Origin: CAYTAU01 sp964442075
GTDB lineage: Bacteria; Bacteroidota; Bacteroidia; Bacteroidales; CAYTAU01
Length of the DNA stretch: 64,000 nucleotides
Direction of reading: 5' to 3'
Assembly: GCA_964442075.1 (NCBI GenBank)
Contig: CAYTWH010000011.1
Coordinates: 1 to 64,000 of the forward strand
Positions 55,869 through 64,000 of the stretch are shown here, in pieces (position 1 is the stretch's first letter; each line of letters opens with the position of its first letter). The translations under genes were made by a program, and so were the position numbers. The notes beneath the pieces were generated by a model, which made no database searches, was not told the DNA's origin, and saw only the letters and a program-made list of their open reading frames with translations.

Positions 55869-57104
55869 TTATTTCAATTTCCCCAATGCATTCAACCTCT
55901 CTAACAAAGGCGGATGCGAATAATGAAAGAATACATATAATGGATGTGGTGTAAGATTACTTAAATTTTTTACCGATAATTTTTTTAATGCCGATGCCAG
56001 ATATTCTGCATTGTAATTATCGCCTGCAAACTTATCTGCTGCGTATTCATTCTTTCTTGATAATATATTCATGCCTAAACCTATAATTGTTGATATTGGG
56101 CTATATAAAATCCCAAAAGCAATTAAGCCAATATGAAAACTTGCCTGATCAACTCCCAATGCTTTTGATAGCACAGGATTTCCAATAAATATTGACAAAA
56201 TAAATAATGTAATACCTGTTTGTATTATTGAAATTAGCATTGACGAAAAAATATGTTTCTTTTTATAATGACCTATTTCGTGTGCCAATACTGCAACAAT
56301 CTCGTTTACCTCCATATCGTTTATTAAAGTATCGTACAACACTATTCTCTTTTTTGGTCCTATACCCGAAAAATAAGCATTTGCTTTTGTTGATCTTTTT
56401 GAACCATCAATTTTAAAAATATTATCAAGTTTAAATCCTACTTTTTTACTGAATTTTTCAATTTCCTGACGCAATTCACCGTCTTCAAGTGGTGTTTGCT
56501 TATTGAATAATGGAACTATTATTGATGAATAAAACATTGTCATAAATATCATAAAAACAGTAATTGCTCCCCATGCGTATATCCAAAACATTTCTTCGGT
56601 AACATTATAAAACCATATTAGTAAAGCGAGTAAACCACCACCTATTATAGCTCCAAGGACCCATCCTTTTAGTTTGTCGAGAATAAAGGTTTTAACAGTA
56701 GTTTTATTGAACCCGAATTTTTCTTCAATTACAAAAGTTCCGTAAATTGAAAAAGGTGTAGTTAATATATCAGATGCAAATACAATAATACCAAAAAATA
56801 ATAGTGCAATTAAAATGTAGTTATCTGTTACATTCCTTGATATATTATCAACAAAAGCAAAGCCATCGAGGAATAACATTAATAGCATTAGTAAAATACT
56901 AAAAGAACTTGTTAAAAGTGAAAATCTATGATTTACTTTTTCATATTCCTGTTGCTTTTTATATTTTTCGGCATCATAAATACCTTTTAATACTTCGGGT
57001 AGTATATTGCTCCATCGGGTAGTATTAAGGTAATCTAAAAACCTTTCGAGCAAATATTCCAATACAATAATTACTACTATAACATAAAAAACAGTTTCGA
57101 TCAT
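55869..57104 (-). CDS. M48 family metallopeptidase (Ste24/CAAX protease-like)
   Basis: 411 residues. Several transmembrane helices (N-terminal at ~1-20, then ~63-85, 97-115, 150-170, 172-195 and two after the active site). Zinc motif HEIGH at ~275-279, with a downstream Glu ligand in RKNEYAADKF (~353). The length and layout match Ste24-type proteases, which act in membrane protein quality control in bacteria. First gene of a pair with cinA. Confidence 0.92.
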   Translation of the reverse strand: MIETVFYVIVVIIVLEYLLERFLDYLNTTRWSNILPEVLKGIYDAEKYKKQQEYEKVNHRFSLLTSSFSILLMLLMLFLDGFAFVDNISRNVTDNYILIALLFFGIIVFASDILTTPFSIYGTFVIEEKFGFNKTTVKTFILDKLKGWVLGAIIGGGLLALLIWFYNVTEEMFWIYAWGAITVFMIFMTMFYSSIIVPLFNKQTPLEDGELRQEIEKFSKKVGFKLDNIFKIDGSKRSTKANAYFSGIGPKKRIVLYDTLINDMEVNEIVAVLAHEIGHYKKKHIFSSMLISIIQTGITLFILSIFIGNPVLSKALGVDQASFHIGLIAFGILYSPISTIIGLGMNILSRKNEYAADKFAGDNYNAEYLASALKKLSVKNLSNLTPHPLYVFFHYSHPPLLERLNALGKLK

Positions 57105-57170
57105 TTTATAATTTTTAGGTCGGTAAAATTATTATTAGTTTTCAGAATAATCAAAATTCGGGGAGATATA

Positions 57171-57204
57171 AAAAAATGCCGTTTACCTTTTCAGGTTCAC
57201 GGCA
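57171..57204 (-). terminator. Intrinsic terminator of the gene at 57296
   Basis: On the minus strand TGCCGTGAACC-TGAAAA-GGTAAACGGCA followed by six T. The stem has a two-base mismatch in the middle. It lies ~90 bp after the stop codon at 57296. Confidence 0.65.
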
Positions 57205-57295
57205 CAGGTTAATTATTAATAATTAGTCAAATATACTAATTATTTTTTAATAATGCAAATTTATTTCAAAGTATTTTTTTATATTATGTTATGTT

Positions 57296-58771
57296 TTAAT
57301 AAAATGTTGGCAAAAATTGAAGTAATATTATTGATTGTGTTGATTTTAAATCAAAATAATTAACTTTTTTAGTTCTTTTTCCTTTATTATAGTTTTTTCC
57401 ATAATGTTCTTCTCTATGTTCTATAATTTCATTATTTTCCGACAACAACATTTCCCATAAAGAATTTCTTAGTTTAATAATATCTTTATTATATTTTCCC
57501 AAAAAGCAAAATCCACCGGATAATACTGAAGAAGACATATCGGAAGGAGCATATCCAAAACCTTTGCCATGATATCCGTACCTGTACCAACCATTTGAAC
57601 CATCATAATAATTTGCGAATAATGGCTTTTTGTAATCACCATTAAAAACTTTATAAATAAACTGGTTTGATAAATATTTTAAAGTTGATGAATCGGGAAA
57701 TGATTTATTAAATACAGTACTATATTCATAAATAGATTCAAAAAAATTCACAAATCTACGTGCATGACTTAAATCCCAGCCAATTTTCTTTATTTTTAGT
57801 TTATCAGATTCTAATGGAAAAGTATCACATTCGCAATTACCATAAGCATTATCTTCATGGTCAATCCATGCTTTATTGTCAAAATCGTAAGCAAAAATCT
57901 TATTCCCGTTAAAATCTGCTAATTTTGCTTTATTCATTCGTTTTTCTACAAATTTTAAAGAAAAATTCAGATATTCAATAAACTGAGTTTTTAAATCATC
58001 ATCAATTACTACAATTTCAGGATTAAGTTTATTTGCCATTAATATTTCTGCAACACCTGCTATTAACCACATATCACTATCTGTAACTGAACGACAATAT
58101 GATATTTTTCCTCTAAATTTGTTCTTTGCTTTCAACTGTAATAACTCATAATGATTGTATGTTCCCTTAATGCATCCCCATCCCCTTATTTGAAACATTC
58201 CATCTTTATTAAAAATTATTCTCTTATAAAAATCGTTAACTAAAAACTCAGGATATACTTTTAATAATGAATCAATATTCTTATATTCACCAAGCATTTT
58301 CATTTCAATAAAATGGTGTATTGATCGTGATAAAACATAACTAAACTGTGTAGTATATAATGTCTGTTCATTTTTAAAAGTAATATTTTCAAGAGTATAA
58401 TCATTTAACCATACCATACATGAGTTATCCAATATTACAGTATCAATTCTCCCTGTATAATTAATATACATAGTATCTACTTTTTCTAAAAACTTGTATG
58501 CGTTCAAATACAGCATAGCCAAACTATCTAAAATTGCATATTGTTTGCTGTTAAATGCTCCTTCAAGTAATGGGTTTGTCAATGTTTGAATATCATATAA
58601 TTTCGTTTTTGCTTTTCCGTTTATATAATTTTCAAAAAAAGGATATTGAACATTAAATACTTTGTGTACCAAATTGTTTATCTCAACACTATCAATTTTG
58701 TTAACGGTAGTTTGAGCAGTCGAACTAAAAATAAATGCAGATAAGATTATTAAAAATAAAATAGTTTTCAT
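57296..58771 (-). CDS. Secreted protein of unknown function
   Basis: 491 residues, family not recognised. Signal peptide ending FSSTAQ (~20), no sorting domain, so probably periplasmic. The body is mostly helical, with aromatic-rich stretches near the C-terminus (YYDGSNGWYRYGYHGKGFGY, ~405-425) and a conserved-looking block YGNCECDTFPLESDKLKIKKIGWDLSHARRFVNFFESIYE (shown here as separate motifs CECDTFPLES and GWDLSHARRF). Such helical, aromatic-lined proteins include alpha/alpha-toroid enzymes of polysaccharide metabolism, but no catalytic residues can be assigned. Lone gene with its own terminator. Confidence 0.7.
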   Translation of the reverse strand: MKTILFLIILSAFIFSSTAQTTVNKIDSVEINNLVHKVFNVQYPFFENYINGKAKTKLYDIQTLTNPLLEGAFNSKQYAILDSLAMLYLNAYKFLEKVDTMYINYTGRIDTVILDNSCMVWLNDYTLENITFKNEQTLYTTQFSYVLSRSIHHFIEMKMLGEYKNIDSLLKVYPEFLVNDFYKRIIFNKDGMFQIRGWGCIKGTYNHYELLQLKAKNKFRGKISYCRSVTDSDMWLIAGVAEILMANKLNPEIVVIDDDLKTQFIEYLNFSLKFVEKRMNKAKLADFNGNKIFAYDFDNKAWIDHEDNAYGNCECDTFPLESDKLKIKKIGWDLSHARRFVNFFESIYEYSTVFNKSFPDSSTLKYLSNQFIYKVFNGDYKKPLFANYYDGSNGWYRYGYHGKGFGYAPSDMSSSVLSGGFCFLGKYNKDIIKLRNSLWEMLLSENNEIIEHREEHYGKNYNKGKRTKKVNYFDLKSTQSIILLQFLPTFY

Positions 58772-58879
58772 TGTGTAAAGATTAATTTTCTGAATTAATA
58801 CTGATAATAGGTCAATTGAGCATCTTTGTTCAAATAATTAAAATTGCATTTAATACATCTTCTATTAGCAATACTCCAT

Positions 58880-61800
58880 TTATTTTATGATAATCTTTTC
58901 GGTAGTTGTAAAATCATCAATTTTAATGCTAATAAAATACATTCCTTTTGCCCTATCACTCATGTCTATTTTATGATATATCCCTGAATTAAGAATATCA
59001 ATTTTATTATTTAAAATAATTTTTCCTGTAATATCAGTAATTGTATATAATACCTCATTAGCTTTTATATTTTCAGCTTGTATATAGAAATATTCATTTG
59101 CAGGGTTAGGGAATATTTTTAAACTTTGTAAATCTTCATTTTCATTAACATTTAAACCAAATATTACAGTTAAAATAATTGTATCTGCATCGGTACAAGT
59201 ATTAGTACTTGATGCTTCTACCCAGAAAGGATGGTCTCCAACCCCAAGAGAATCACCCCCTACCACAATCATTGAATTTGTTGAGCCCGTATTCCATAAA
59301 TAAGTATCAAAATTTCCCCCTGCACCTATAATCACAGTTTGGTCTGTTGTAATTATAAAGTCACTTCCCAAATCAACATAAGGAGTAGGTAATATTGTTA
59401 TAAATGCAGAATCACTTACAACACAGCCTCCATTTGAAGTAACTGTTACTGAATATAATCCTGTTTGTTCTACCATTAATAAACTATCGGTATAAGTTGT
59501 ATCAGACCATTGATAAATTGCATGACCACCTCCTGCATTTAAATATTGATCACGACACATATCTGCATCGCCACCCAAATCTAAATCAGGCATAGAATTA
59601 TAAACTACTAAAACACTATCTGCACCTATACAGGTCGCATTAGTAACTGTAAGGTAATATGTTGTTGTAAAGAAAGGATTAACATAAATTGTATCGTTTG
59701 ATTGTGCATTGCTCCAATGATAAGTAATAGCATCATCGCATTGAGCAACTATCATTAGTGTATCACCTTCGCAAATACTTGTATCATTAACAAGATCAAT
59801 ATCAGGTAAAGGTAATACTTCAACATAAGCTGTATCATACGCAGTACAGGCATTTGTATCAAGATAATAATAAACCAGTTCGTGTATTCCCACTCCTGCA
59901 AGAGCTGGGTTAAAAATGCTATCAGTAATATTTCCTCCTGTATAATATCCACCTGATAAACTTGCCGATAATGTATCGCTATCATGATTCAGGCAATACC
60001 AGTTATCATATCCTGTAAAAGAAACATCAATAACAGGTTTAATAATTACAGAACTTGTATCATAACTCGAGCATCCGTTTGAATCTGTATATTGATATAT
60101 TACATCATGAATACCGGAAGTAAACATTGTTGCATAAAAGATGCTATCAATTATTCCTGTATTAAGATACGTGCCTCCGGCAGGAACACCGATTAATGTA
60201 TCGGGAAAAGCTGTATTACAATATTCTGTTTCTAATCCGCTAAAACTTACTCCTGTTGGAATTGGATTAACATCTACAAAAATTGTATCTACAGAAATGC
60301 AACCAAATGAGTTCATTATCCAGCCTGAATAACTTGTATTTGTTGTGGGCTGCACAAAAATAGTAGTATTTATTTCTGTTATTGGAGGAAACCATCCGTA
60401 AATACCAAAATCGCCGGTAATGGTAACAGGTATTGAATCACCAAGGCATATACTTGTGTCACTGCCAACACTTACAAATGGTAAGTCATATACTGTTGTA
60501 TAATTTGTATCTGTGTTGTAACATCCATATTTATCAGTATACTCATAAACAATCTGATGATAACCACTACCTGCTATATCTGGGTAAAACACATAGTCAT
60601 TCATTCCGGGTCCATAGTAATTCCCATCTTGAGGCATTCCCCATAAAGTATCTTGTATATCGTTAATGCAATATTCTGTTTCAAGTCCAGTAACAGTAAG
60701 CGATGGTAAAGTATGACCTTCAAATTGCTGGGAATAACTATTTGTACATCCGTTCGCGTTTGTATAAGTATAACTTATTGTATGAATACCAACAATTCCT
60801 GTAGGATTGAGAATACTATCTGTCATTCCTGAACCTGAAAATATGCCACCAACAGGAAGACCATGTAATGTATCATTAGGAGAATCTACACAATATGCTG
60901 TATCAAGTCCAGCAAATACAACAACAGGTAAAGGATTAACTGTAAGTATTCCTATGCTGCTTGTATCATAGCCACAAGTGTTGCTTGCAATACAAATATA
61001 ATCTCCTGCATCTGCCAAAATAATTGAAGGTATGGAATATGTATCACTTGTTGCACCTAAAATATCTGATGTATTAAGTTGCCACTGATATGTTATTGGT
61101 AGGGTTGCATTTGCAGCAATTGTAAATATAACAGATTCCAATTCGCATTTTGTTGAATCTAAAGGATGTAATGTAATAGTTGGCTTTTGATGTACAGTAA
61201 GTTTTGCCTGATTGCTTTCTACTGTTCCTACTGCATTTGTAATTAAACATTTATAATAACCATCATCAGAAGGTGTAACTCCATTTATTGTAATAAAAGT
61301 ATCGATAGCTCCTGTAATATCAACTCCATCTAATTGCCATTGATATGTAAAAGGAGGTGTTCCAACAACGCCAACAGTAAAAGTTGCAGTATCGTAAATA
61401 CAAACATCTTGCGTTACAGGGTCTAAAATAACTATAGGTGCACTCATTAATCTTGCAAAATATTCACTTGGTTTATTTCCTGCATTTGCAAAAGCACCGC
61501 CAACATGCATTTCGTATCCTTGTTGTTTAAGTGCGTAAACATTATCATCCGTTCCATCACCAAGGGCTGTCCATACAGAACCATCATACATAGCGATATT
61601 GCTTGATGCAACACCATCTACAGTTGTGAAATTGCCTCCTATATATAAGTCGCTACCGTCAAGCTCTAAGCTAAATATATTTCCATCTGCTCCTCCTCCT
61701 AAAGCTCTAAAAGCAGAGCCATCCCATTTTGTAATATGATTTACTGTTGTTGCTCCTCCTGTAGTAAATTCGCCACAAGCATAAAATGCCGTACCATCTG

Positions 61801-62497
61801 CAATAATATCAAAAACTATTCCATCAGTACCTGTTGATAACGCTGTCCAAACAGTACCATCCCATTTTGCTATATAGTTAGTATTTGCAACTCCACCTGC
61901 ATCTGTAAAATTACCTCCAACAAAAATATCTGGACCATTGTTCGCAATTGCATAAACTGTTCCGTTGGTCCCTGTTCCTATTGCATTCCATACAGTTCCA
62001 TCCCAGTATGAAATATAATTTGTTGCCACTCCGCCTGAATTAGTAAAATCACCGCCTGCATATACATTACCATCTTTTAGCATAATTGCTTTTACAGAGG
62101 CATCAGTACCTGTACCAATGGCGTTCCATGTACTTCCATCCCATACTGCAATATAATCTACCGTACTACCTCCTGCTGTTGTAAAATCACCTCCTGCATA
62201 TAAATTACCGGAATCATAAGTTAATGCTCTTACTACACCATTCATGCCTGTGCCAAGTGTTGACCATGTAGTTCCATCCCACTTTGCTATATAGTTTGCA
62301 GAATTACCTGCTACAGCAGTAAATTTACCGCCTATATAAATATTGCTGCCATCAGATGCTATAGCAAACACAGTATCATTTGGTGCATTAGCTGTTATAA
62401 ATTGTGCATCCCATTCTTCGTTTTGTGCGTTTAATATTTTAAAATTAAGTATAAATGCACATAATAACAATACAAGTATCAGGCTGGTTTTATTCAT
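58880..62497 (-). CDS. Large secreted propeller/Ig-repeat protein, T9SS type A sorting domain
   Basis: 1205 residues. Signal peptide ending LNAQ (~25). Residues ~35-345 are seven repeats of ~45 residues, pattern NxYxGGxFTxxGGxxxxYIAKWDGxxWxAxGTG, consistent with a closed seven-bladed propeller. Two Ig-like domains (~350-520) are followed by about five repeats of ~75-80 residues with GLETEYCxxxxxDTLxGxPxGGxYxGxGM, then PKD/Ig-like segments (~880-1110) and a type A sorting domain (IFPNPANEYFYIQAENIKAN ... TTEKIIIK). This sorting domain is diverged from those of the 7.5-30 kb island, so it belongs to a separate lineage. Surface protein, ligand unknown. Confidence 0.86.
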   Translation of the reverse strand: MNKTSLILVLLLCAFILNFKILNAQNEEWDAQFITANAPNDTVFAIASDGSNIYIGGKFTAVAGNSANYIAKWDGTTWSTLGTGMNGVVRALTYDSGNLYAGGDFTTAGGSTVDYIAVWDGSTWNAIGTGTDASVKAIMLKDGNVYAGGDFTNSGGVATNYISYWDGTVWNAIGTGTNGTVYAIANNGPDIFVGGNFTDAGGVANTNYIAKWDGTVWTALSTGTDGIVFDIIADGTAFYACGEFTTGGATTVNHITKWDGSAFRALGGGADGNIFSLELDGSDLYIGGNFTTVDGVASSNIAMYDGSVWTALGDGTDDNVYALKQQGYEMHVGGAFANAGNKPSEYFARLMSAPIVILDPVTQDVCIYDTATFTVGVVGTPPFTYQWQLDGVDITGAIDTFITINGVTPSDDGYYKCLITNAVGTVESNQAKLTVHQKPTITLHPLDSTKCELESVIFTIAANATLPITYQWQLNTSDILGATSDTYSIPSIILADAGDYICIASNTCGYDTSSIGILTVNPLPVVVFAGLDTAYCVDSPNDTLHGLPVGGIFSGSGMTDSILNPTGIVGIHTISYTYTNANGCTNSYSQQFEGHTLPSLTVTGLETEYCINDIQDTLWGMPQDGNYYGPGMNDYVFYPDIAGSGYHQIVYEYTDKYGCYNTDTNYTTVYDLPFVSVGSDTSICLGDSIPVTITGDFGIYGWFPPITEINTTIFVQPTTNTSYSGWIMNSFGCISVDTIFVDVNPIPTGVSFSGLETEYCNTAFPDTLIGVPAGGTYLNTGIIDSIFYATMFTSGIHDVIYQYTDSNGCSSYDTSSVIIKPVIDVSFTGYDNWYCLNHDSDTLSASLSGGYYTGGNITDSIFNPALAGVGIHELVYYYLDTNACTAYDTAYVEVLPLPDIDLVNDTSICEGDTLMIVAQCDDAITYHWSNAQSNDTIYVNPFFTTTYYLTVTNATCIGADSVLVVYNSMPDLDLGGDADMCRDQYLNAGGGHAIYQWSDTTYTDSLLMVEQTGLYSVTVTSNGGCVVSDSAFITILPTPYVDLGSDFIITTDQTVIIGAGGNFDTYLWNTGSTNSMIVVGGDSLGVGDHPFWVEASSTNTCTDADTIILTVIFGLNVNENEDLQSLKIFPNPANEYFYIQAENIKANEVLYTITDITGKIILNNKIDILNSGIYHKIDMSDRAKGMYFISIKIDDFTTTEKIIIK

Positions 62498-62617
62498 AAT
62501 ACAATATGTTAATTAAGTTTGTTTAAAGAATTATAAAGATAGGTGTTTTTTAAATTATGGCATAACTTATCTGCAATTAAAACTTATAATATAAACATAA
62601 TTTTATTGTTAAGTTTA

Positions 62618-62648
62618 TTGTTTTGTATTAAATTAATAATTATTTTTG
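62618..62648 (+). promoter_or_regulatory. Bacteroidota-type promoter of the MuiA-like gene
   Basis: TTG (62618-62620), a 20-nt spacer, TATTTTTG (62641-62648), a match to TAnnTTTG. The ATG is 25 bp further on. Confidence 0.5.
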
Positions 62649-62672
62649 AAAAAACTTTAAAATTTAAAACCG

Positions 62673-64000
62673 ATGAAAACCTTATTAAACATCTTATTTA
62701 TTGCAATAATTATTAACCCTGTTTTTTCTGTAAACGATACGCTTAAAACAGATTCAAAAATTAAAGCAGTAACAATTTTTCTTAATGGTGCTGAAATTAA
62801 TCGCGTTAAAGGAGTTGCATTAACAGCCGGGAGACATATAGTTGAATTTACAGAATTGTCTCCAAACATTTATTCTAAAAACATAAGACTATCTGTTGGC
62901 AATGGTGTATCATTATTGTCAATAACCAATAAATCGACTAAATTATCGGTACCAAGTAAATTGAGAAAAGAGATTAAGCAAAAGAAAGACTCAGTAATCC
63001 TAATCAACAATAAGATTGCATTATTGAATAACGAAAAAAATGCTTATCAAACTGAAATGAACCTTTTGCTGAAAAATAATTATATAGGTACAAAAGAAAG
63101 TGGTGTTTCAATACTTGAACTGCAAAAAGCAGCCGATTTTTACAGGTCACGAACAAAAGAGATAAATGACAAAATGCACGGAGTTGATGTTAAAATAACC
63201 AAACTGAATATTGTTCTGTTAAAATTAAATCAAGCATTTATTGCAAAAAGCTACAAAGCACAGAAAAACTCTTCATCAATTGTTATTGAGGTTATTTGCG
63301 ACAAAACCGGCACATTTAATTTTGATATGAAATATTATGTAAGTAATGCAGGCTGGATGCCAAGCTATGATATTAAAGCAAAAGAAATTGGCAAAAATAT
63401 AGATTTCTATTACAATGCTAAAGTATATAACAATACCGGTATTGATTGGAACAACGTTAATTTGAAACTTTCTACAGCAGACCCATCGCAAGGTGCTACA
63501 AAACCAAGTTTAACACCGTGGACATTGAACTATTCATCCTCTAATAGCTACGAGGGTTATTATCAACAACAATATGTAGGCGATACGGAAAAAGAAAGCA
63601 ATAGAGCATACATAGCTGGAGAAGAAATAGCAGCAGATGTAATTACTGTTGATAATCCTACTACATCGGTTGCAGTATCTGAACTTAGCTCAGAGTTTGA
63701 AATTAAAACCCCCTACTCTATTCCTGCCAATGCAAAACCATATATGCTTGAGGTAAAAGAATTCAATTTGCCTGCAGAATACAAATACATTGCAATACCT
63801 AAAATTGACAGAGATGCCTTTTTACTTGCACGTATTTCGGGTTGGGAAGACCTGGATATTATAAGCGGAAACGCTAATGTATATATGGGAAATACATACA
63901 TCGGTCAATCATATATTAACACACGATTTGTAGAAGACACCCTTGATCTATCGCTTGGAAGAGATAATAAAGTGCTTGTAACACGTAGCAAAAAGCAAGA
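62673..64000 (+). CDS. MuiA-like DUF4139 protein, 3' end beyond the window
   Basis: Partial: 442 codons are open to the last base of the window. Signal peptide MKTLLNILFIAIIINPVFS. Residues ~28-125 match the DUF4140 N-terminal domain (AVTIFLNGAEINR ... GRHIVEFTELSP), a helical coiled section follows (~95-200), then DUF4139 (GWMPSYDIKAKEIGKNIDFY from ~228, with a Gln/Tyr-rich loop near 290-315). The family is named for a Pseudomonas mucoidy inhibitor, but its molecular role is unknown. Periplasmic or secreted. Divergent from the 1205-residue cargo gene. The complete protein is usually 550-650 residues. Confidence 0.85.
   Translation, partial: MKTLLNILFIAIIINPVFSVNDTLKTDSKIKAVTIFLNGAEINRVKGVALTAGRHIVEFTELSPNIYSKNIRLSVGNGVSLLSITNKSTKLSVPSKLRKEIKQKKDSVILINNKIALLNNEKNAYQTEMNLLLKNNYIGTKESGVSILELQKAADFYRSRTKEINDKMHGVDVKITKLNIVLLKLNQAFIAKSYKAQKNSSSIVIEVICDKTGTFNFDMKYYVSNAGWMPSYDIKAKEIGKNIDFYYNAKVYNNTGIDWNNVNLKLSTADPSQGATKPSLTPWTLNYSSSNSYEGYYQQQYVGDTEKESNRAYIAGEEIAADVITVDNPTTSVAVSELSSEFEIKTPYSIPANAKPYMLEVKEFNLPAEYKYIAIPKIDRDAFLLARISGWEDLDIISGNANVYMGNTYIGQSYINTRFVEDTLDLSLGRDNKVLVTRSKKQ

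Noticed and set aside
62657..62869. Minus-strand frame at the start of the MuiA-like gene
   Set aside because: The plus-strand frame has a promoter, a signal peptide and DUF4140/DUF4139 similarity across the whole stretch.
1..64000. tRNA, rRNA and common riboswitches
   Set aside because: Inspection by eye of the intergenic regions, including those before ribF, glnA and nadC, showed no cloverleaf, rRNA or known aptamer. A covariance-model scan was not possible.

Overview
The window comes from a low-GC Bacteroidota genome, probably an uncultured Bacteroidales- or Flavobacteriia-like lineage known from a metagenome assembly. Signs of this are eleven proteins with type IX secretion (T9SS) C-terminal sorting domains plus a PorP/SprF outer-membrane partner, Bacteroidota-type promoters (TTTG, 19-20 nt, TAnnTTTG), the local pairing of DUF4783 with nadC, and a run of exactly 100 N (52786-52885) that is a scaffold join. 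No rRNA, tRNA, CRISPR array, prophage or transposase gene was seen.

Layout. 1-7.3 kb (minus strand): an S9 peptidase lipoprotein and a TPR lipoprotein, recA, murQ, and a potassium-channel protein whose cytoplasmic part is a strict 12-residue repeat. 7.5-30.2 kb: an island of secreted-protein genes, nearly all on the minus strand: three leucine-rich-repeat proteins, three related propeller-like proteins, a beta-helix-like protein, an IgGFc-binding-like protein, and a 1438-residue PKD/SprB-repeat protein with a type B sorting domain. PorP/SprF and DUF4190 genes lie among them. The sorting-domain ends are nearly identical in DNA, orphan pieces of them lie between genes, and a ~66-bp palindromic element (ATGACC...GGTCAT) repeatedly abuts their 3' ends. 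Inside the island is a 903-bp noncoding array (21 copies of 43 bp) followed by an isolated plus-strand gene of unknown function.

30.3-52.6 kb: mostly housekeeping genes: addB-addA recombination nuclease/helicase, purA, a cyclophilin, a GT-C/TPR membrane protein, phosphatidylserine decarboxylase, glutamine synthetase, nadC, ribF, an M16 peptidase, aroK, and parC/parE of topoisomerase IV. 52.6-54.6 kb: a second accessory patch that echoes the first, with short tandem repeats broken by the N gap, then a 200-residue helical-plus-beta protein, then another T9SS cargo gene. 54.6-64 kb: cinA, an M48 peptidase, an unknown secreted protein, a 1205-residue T9SS cargo protein and the start of a MuiA-like (DUF4139) gene cut by the window end.

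The least explained material is the repeated arrangement of an intergenic tandem array followed by a plus-strand gene with a helical N-terminal half and a beta C-terminal half, seen twice, and the 12-residue-repeat potassium channel. The secreted proteins share one export route: Sec signal peptides carry them to the periplasm, and the T9SS, with PorP/SprF probably serving the type B protein, carries them across the outer membrane.
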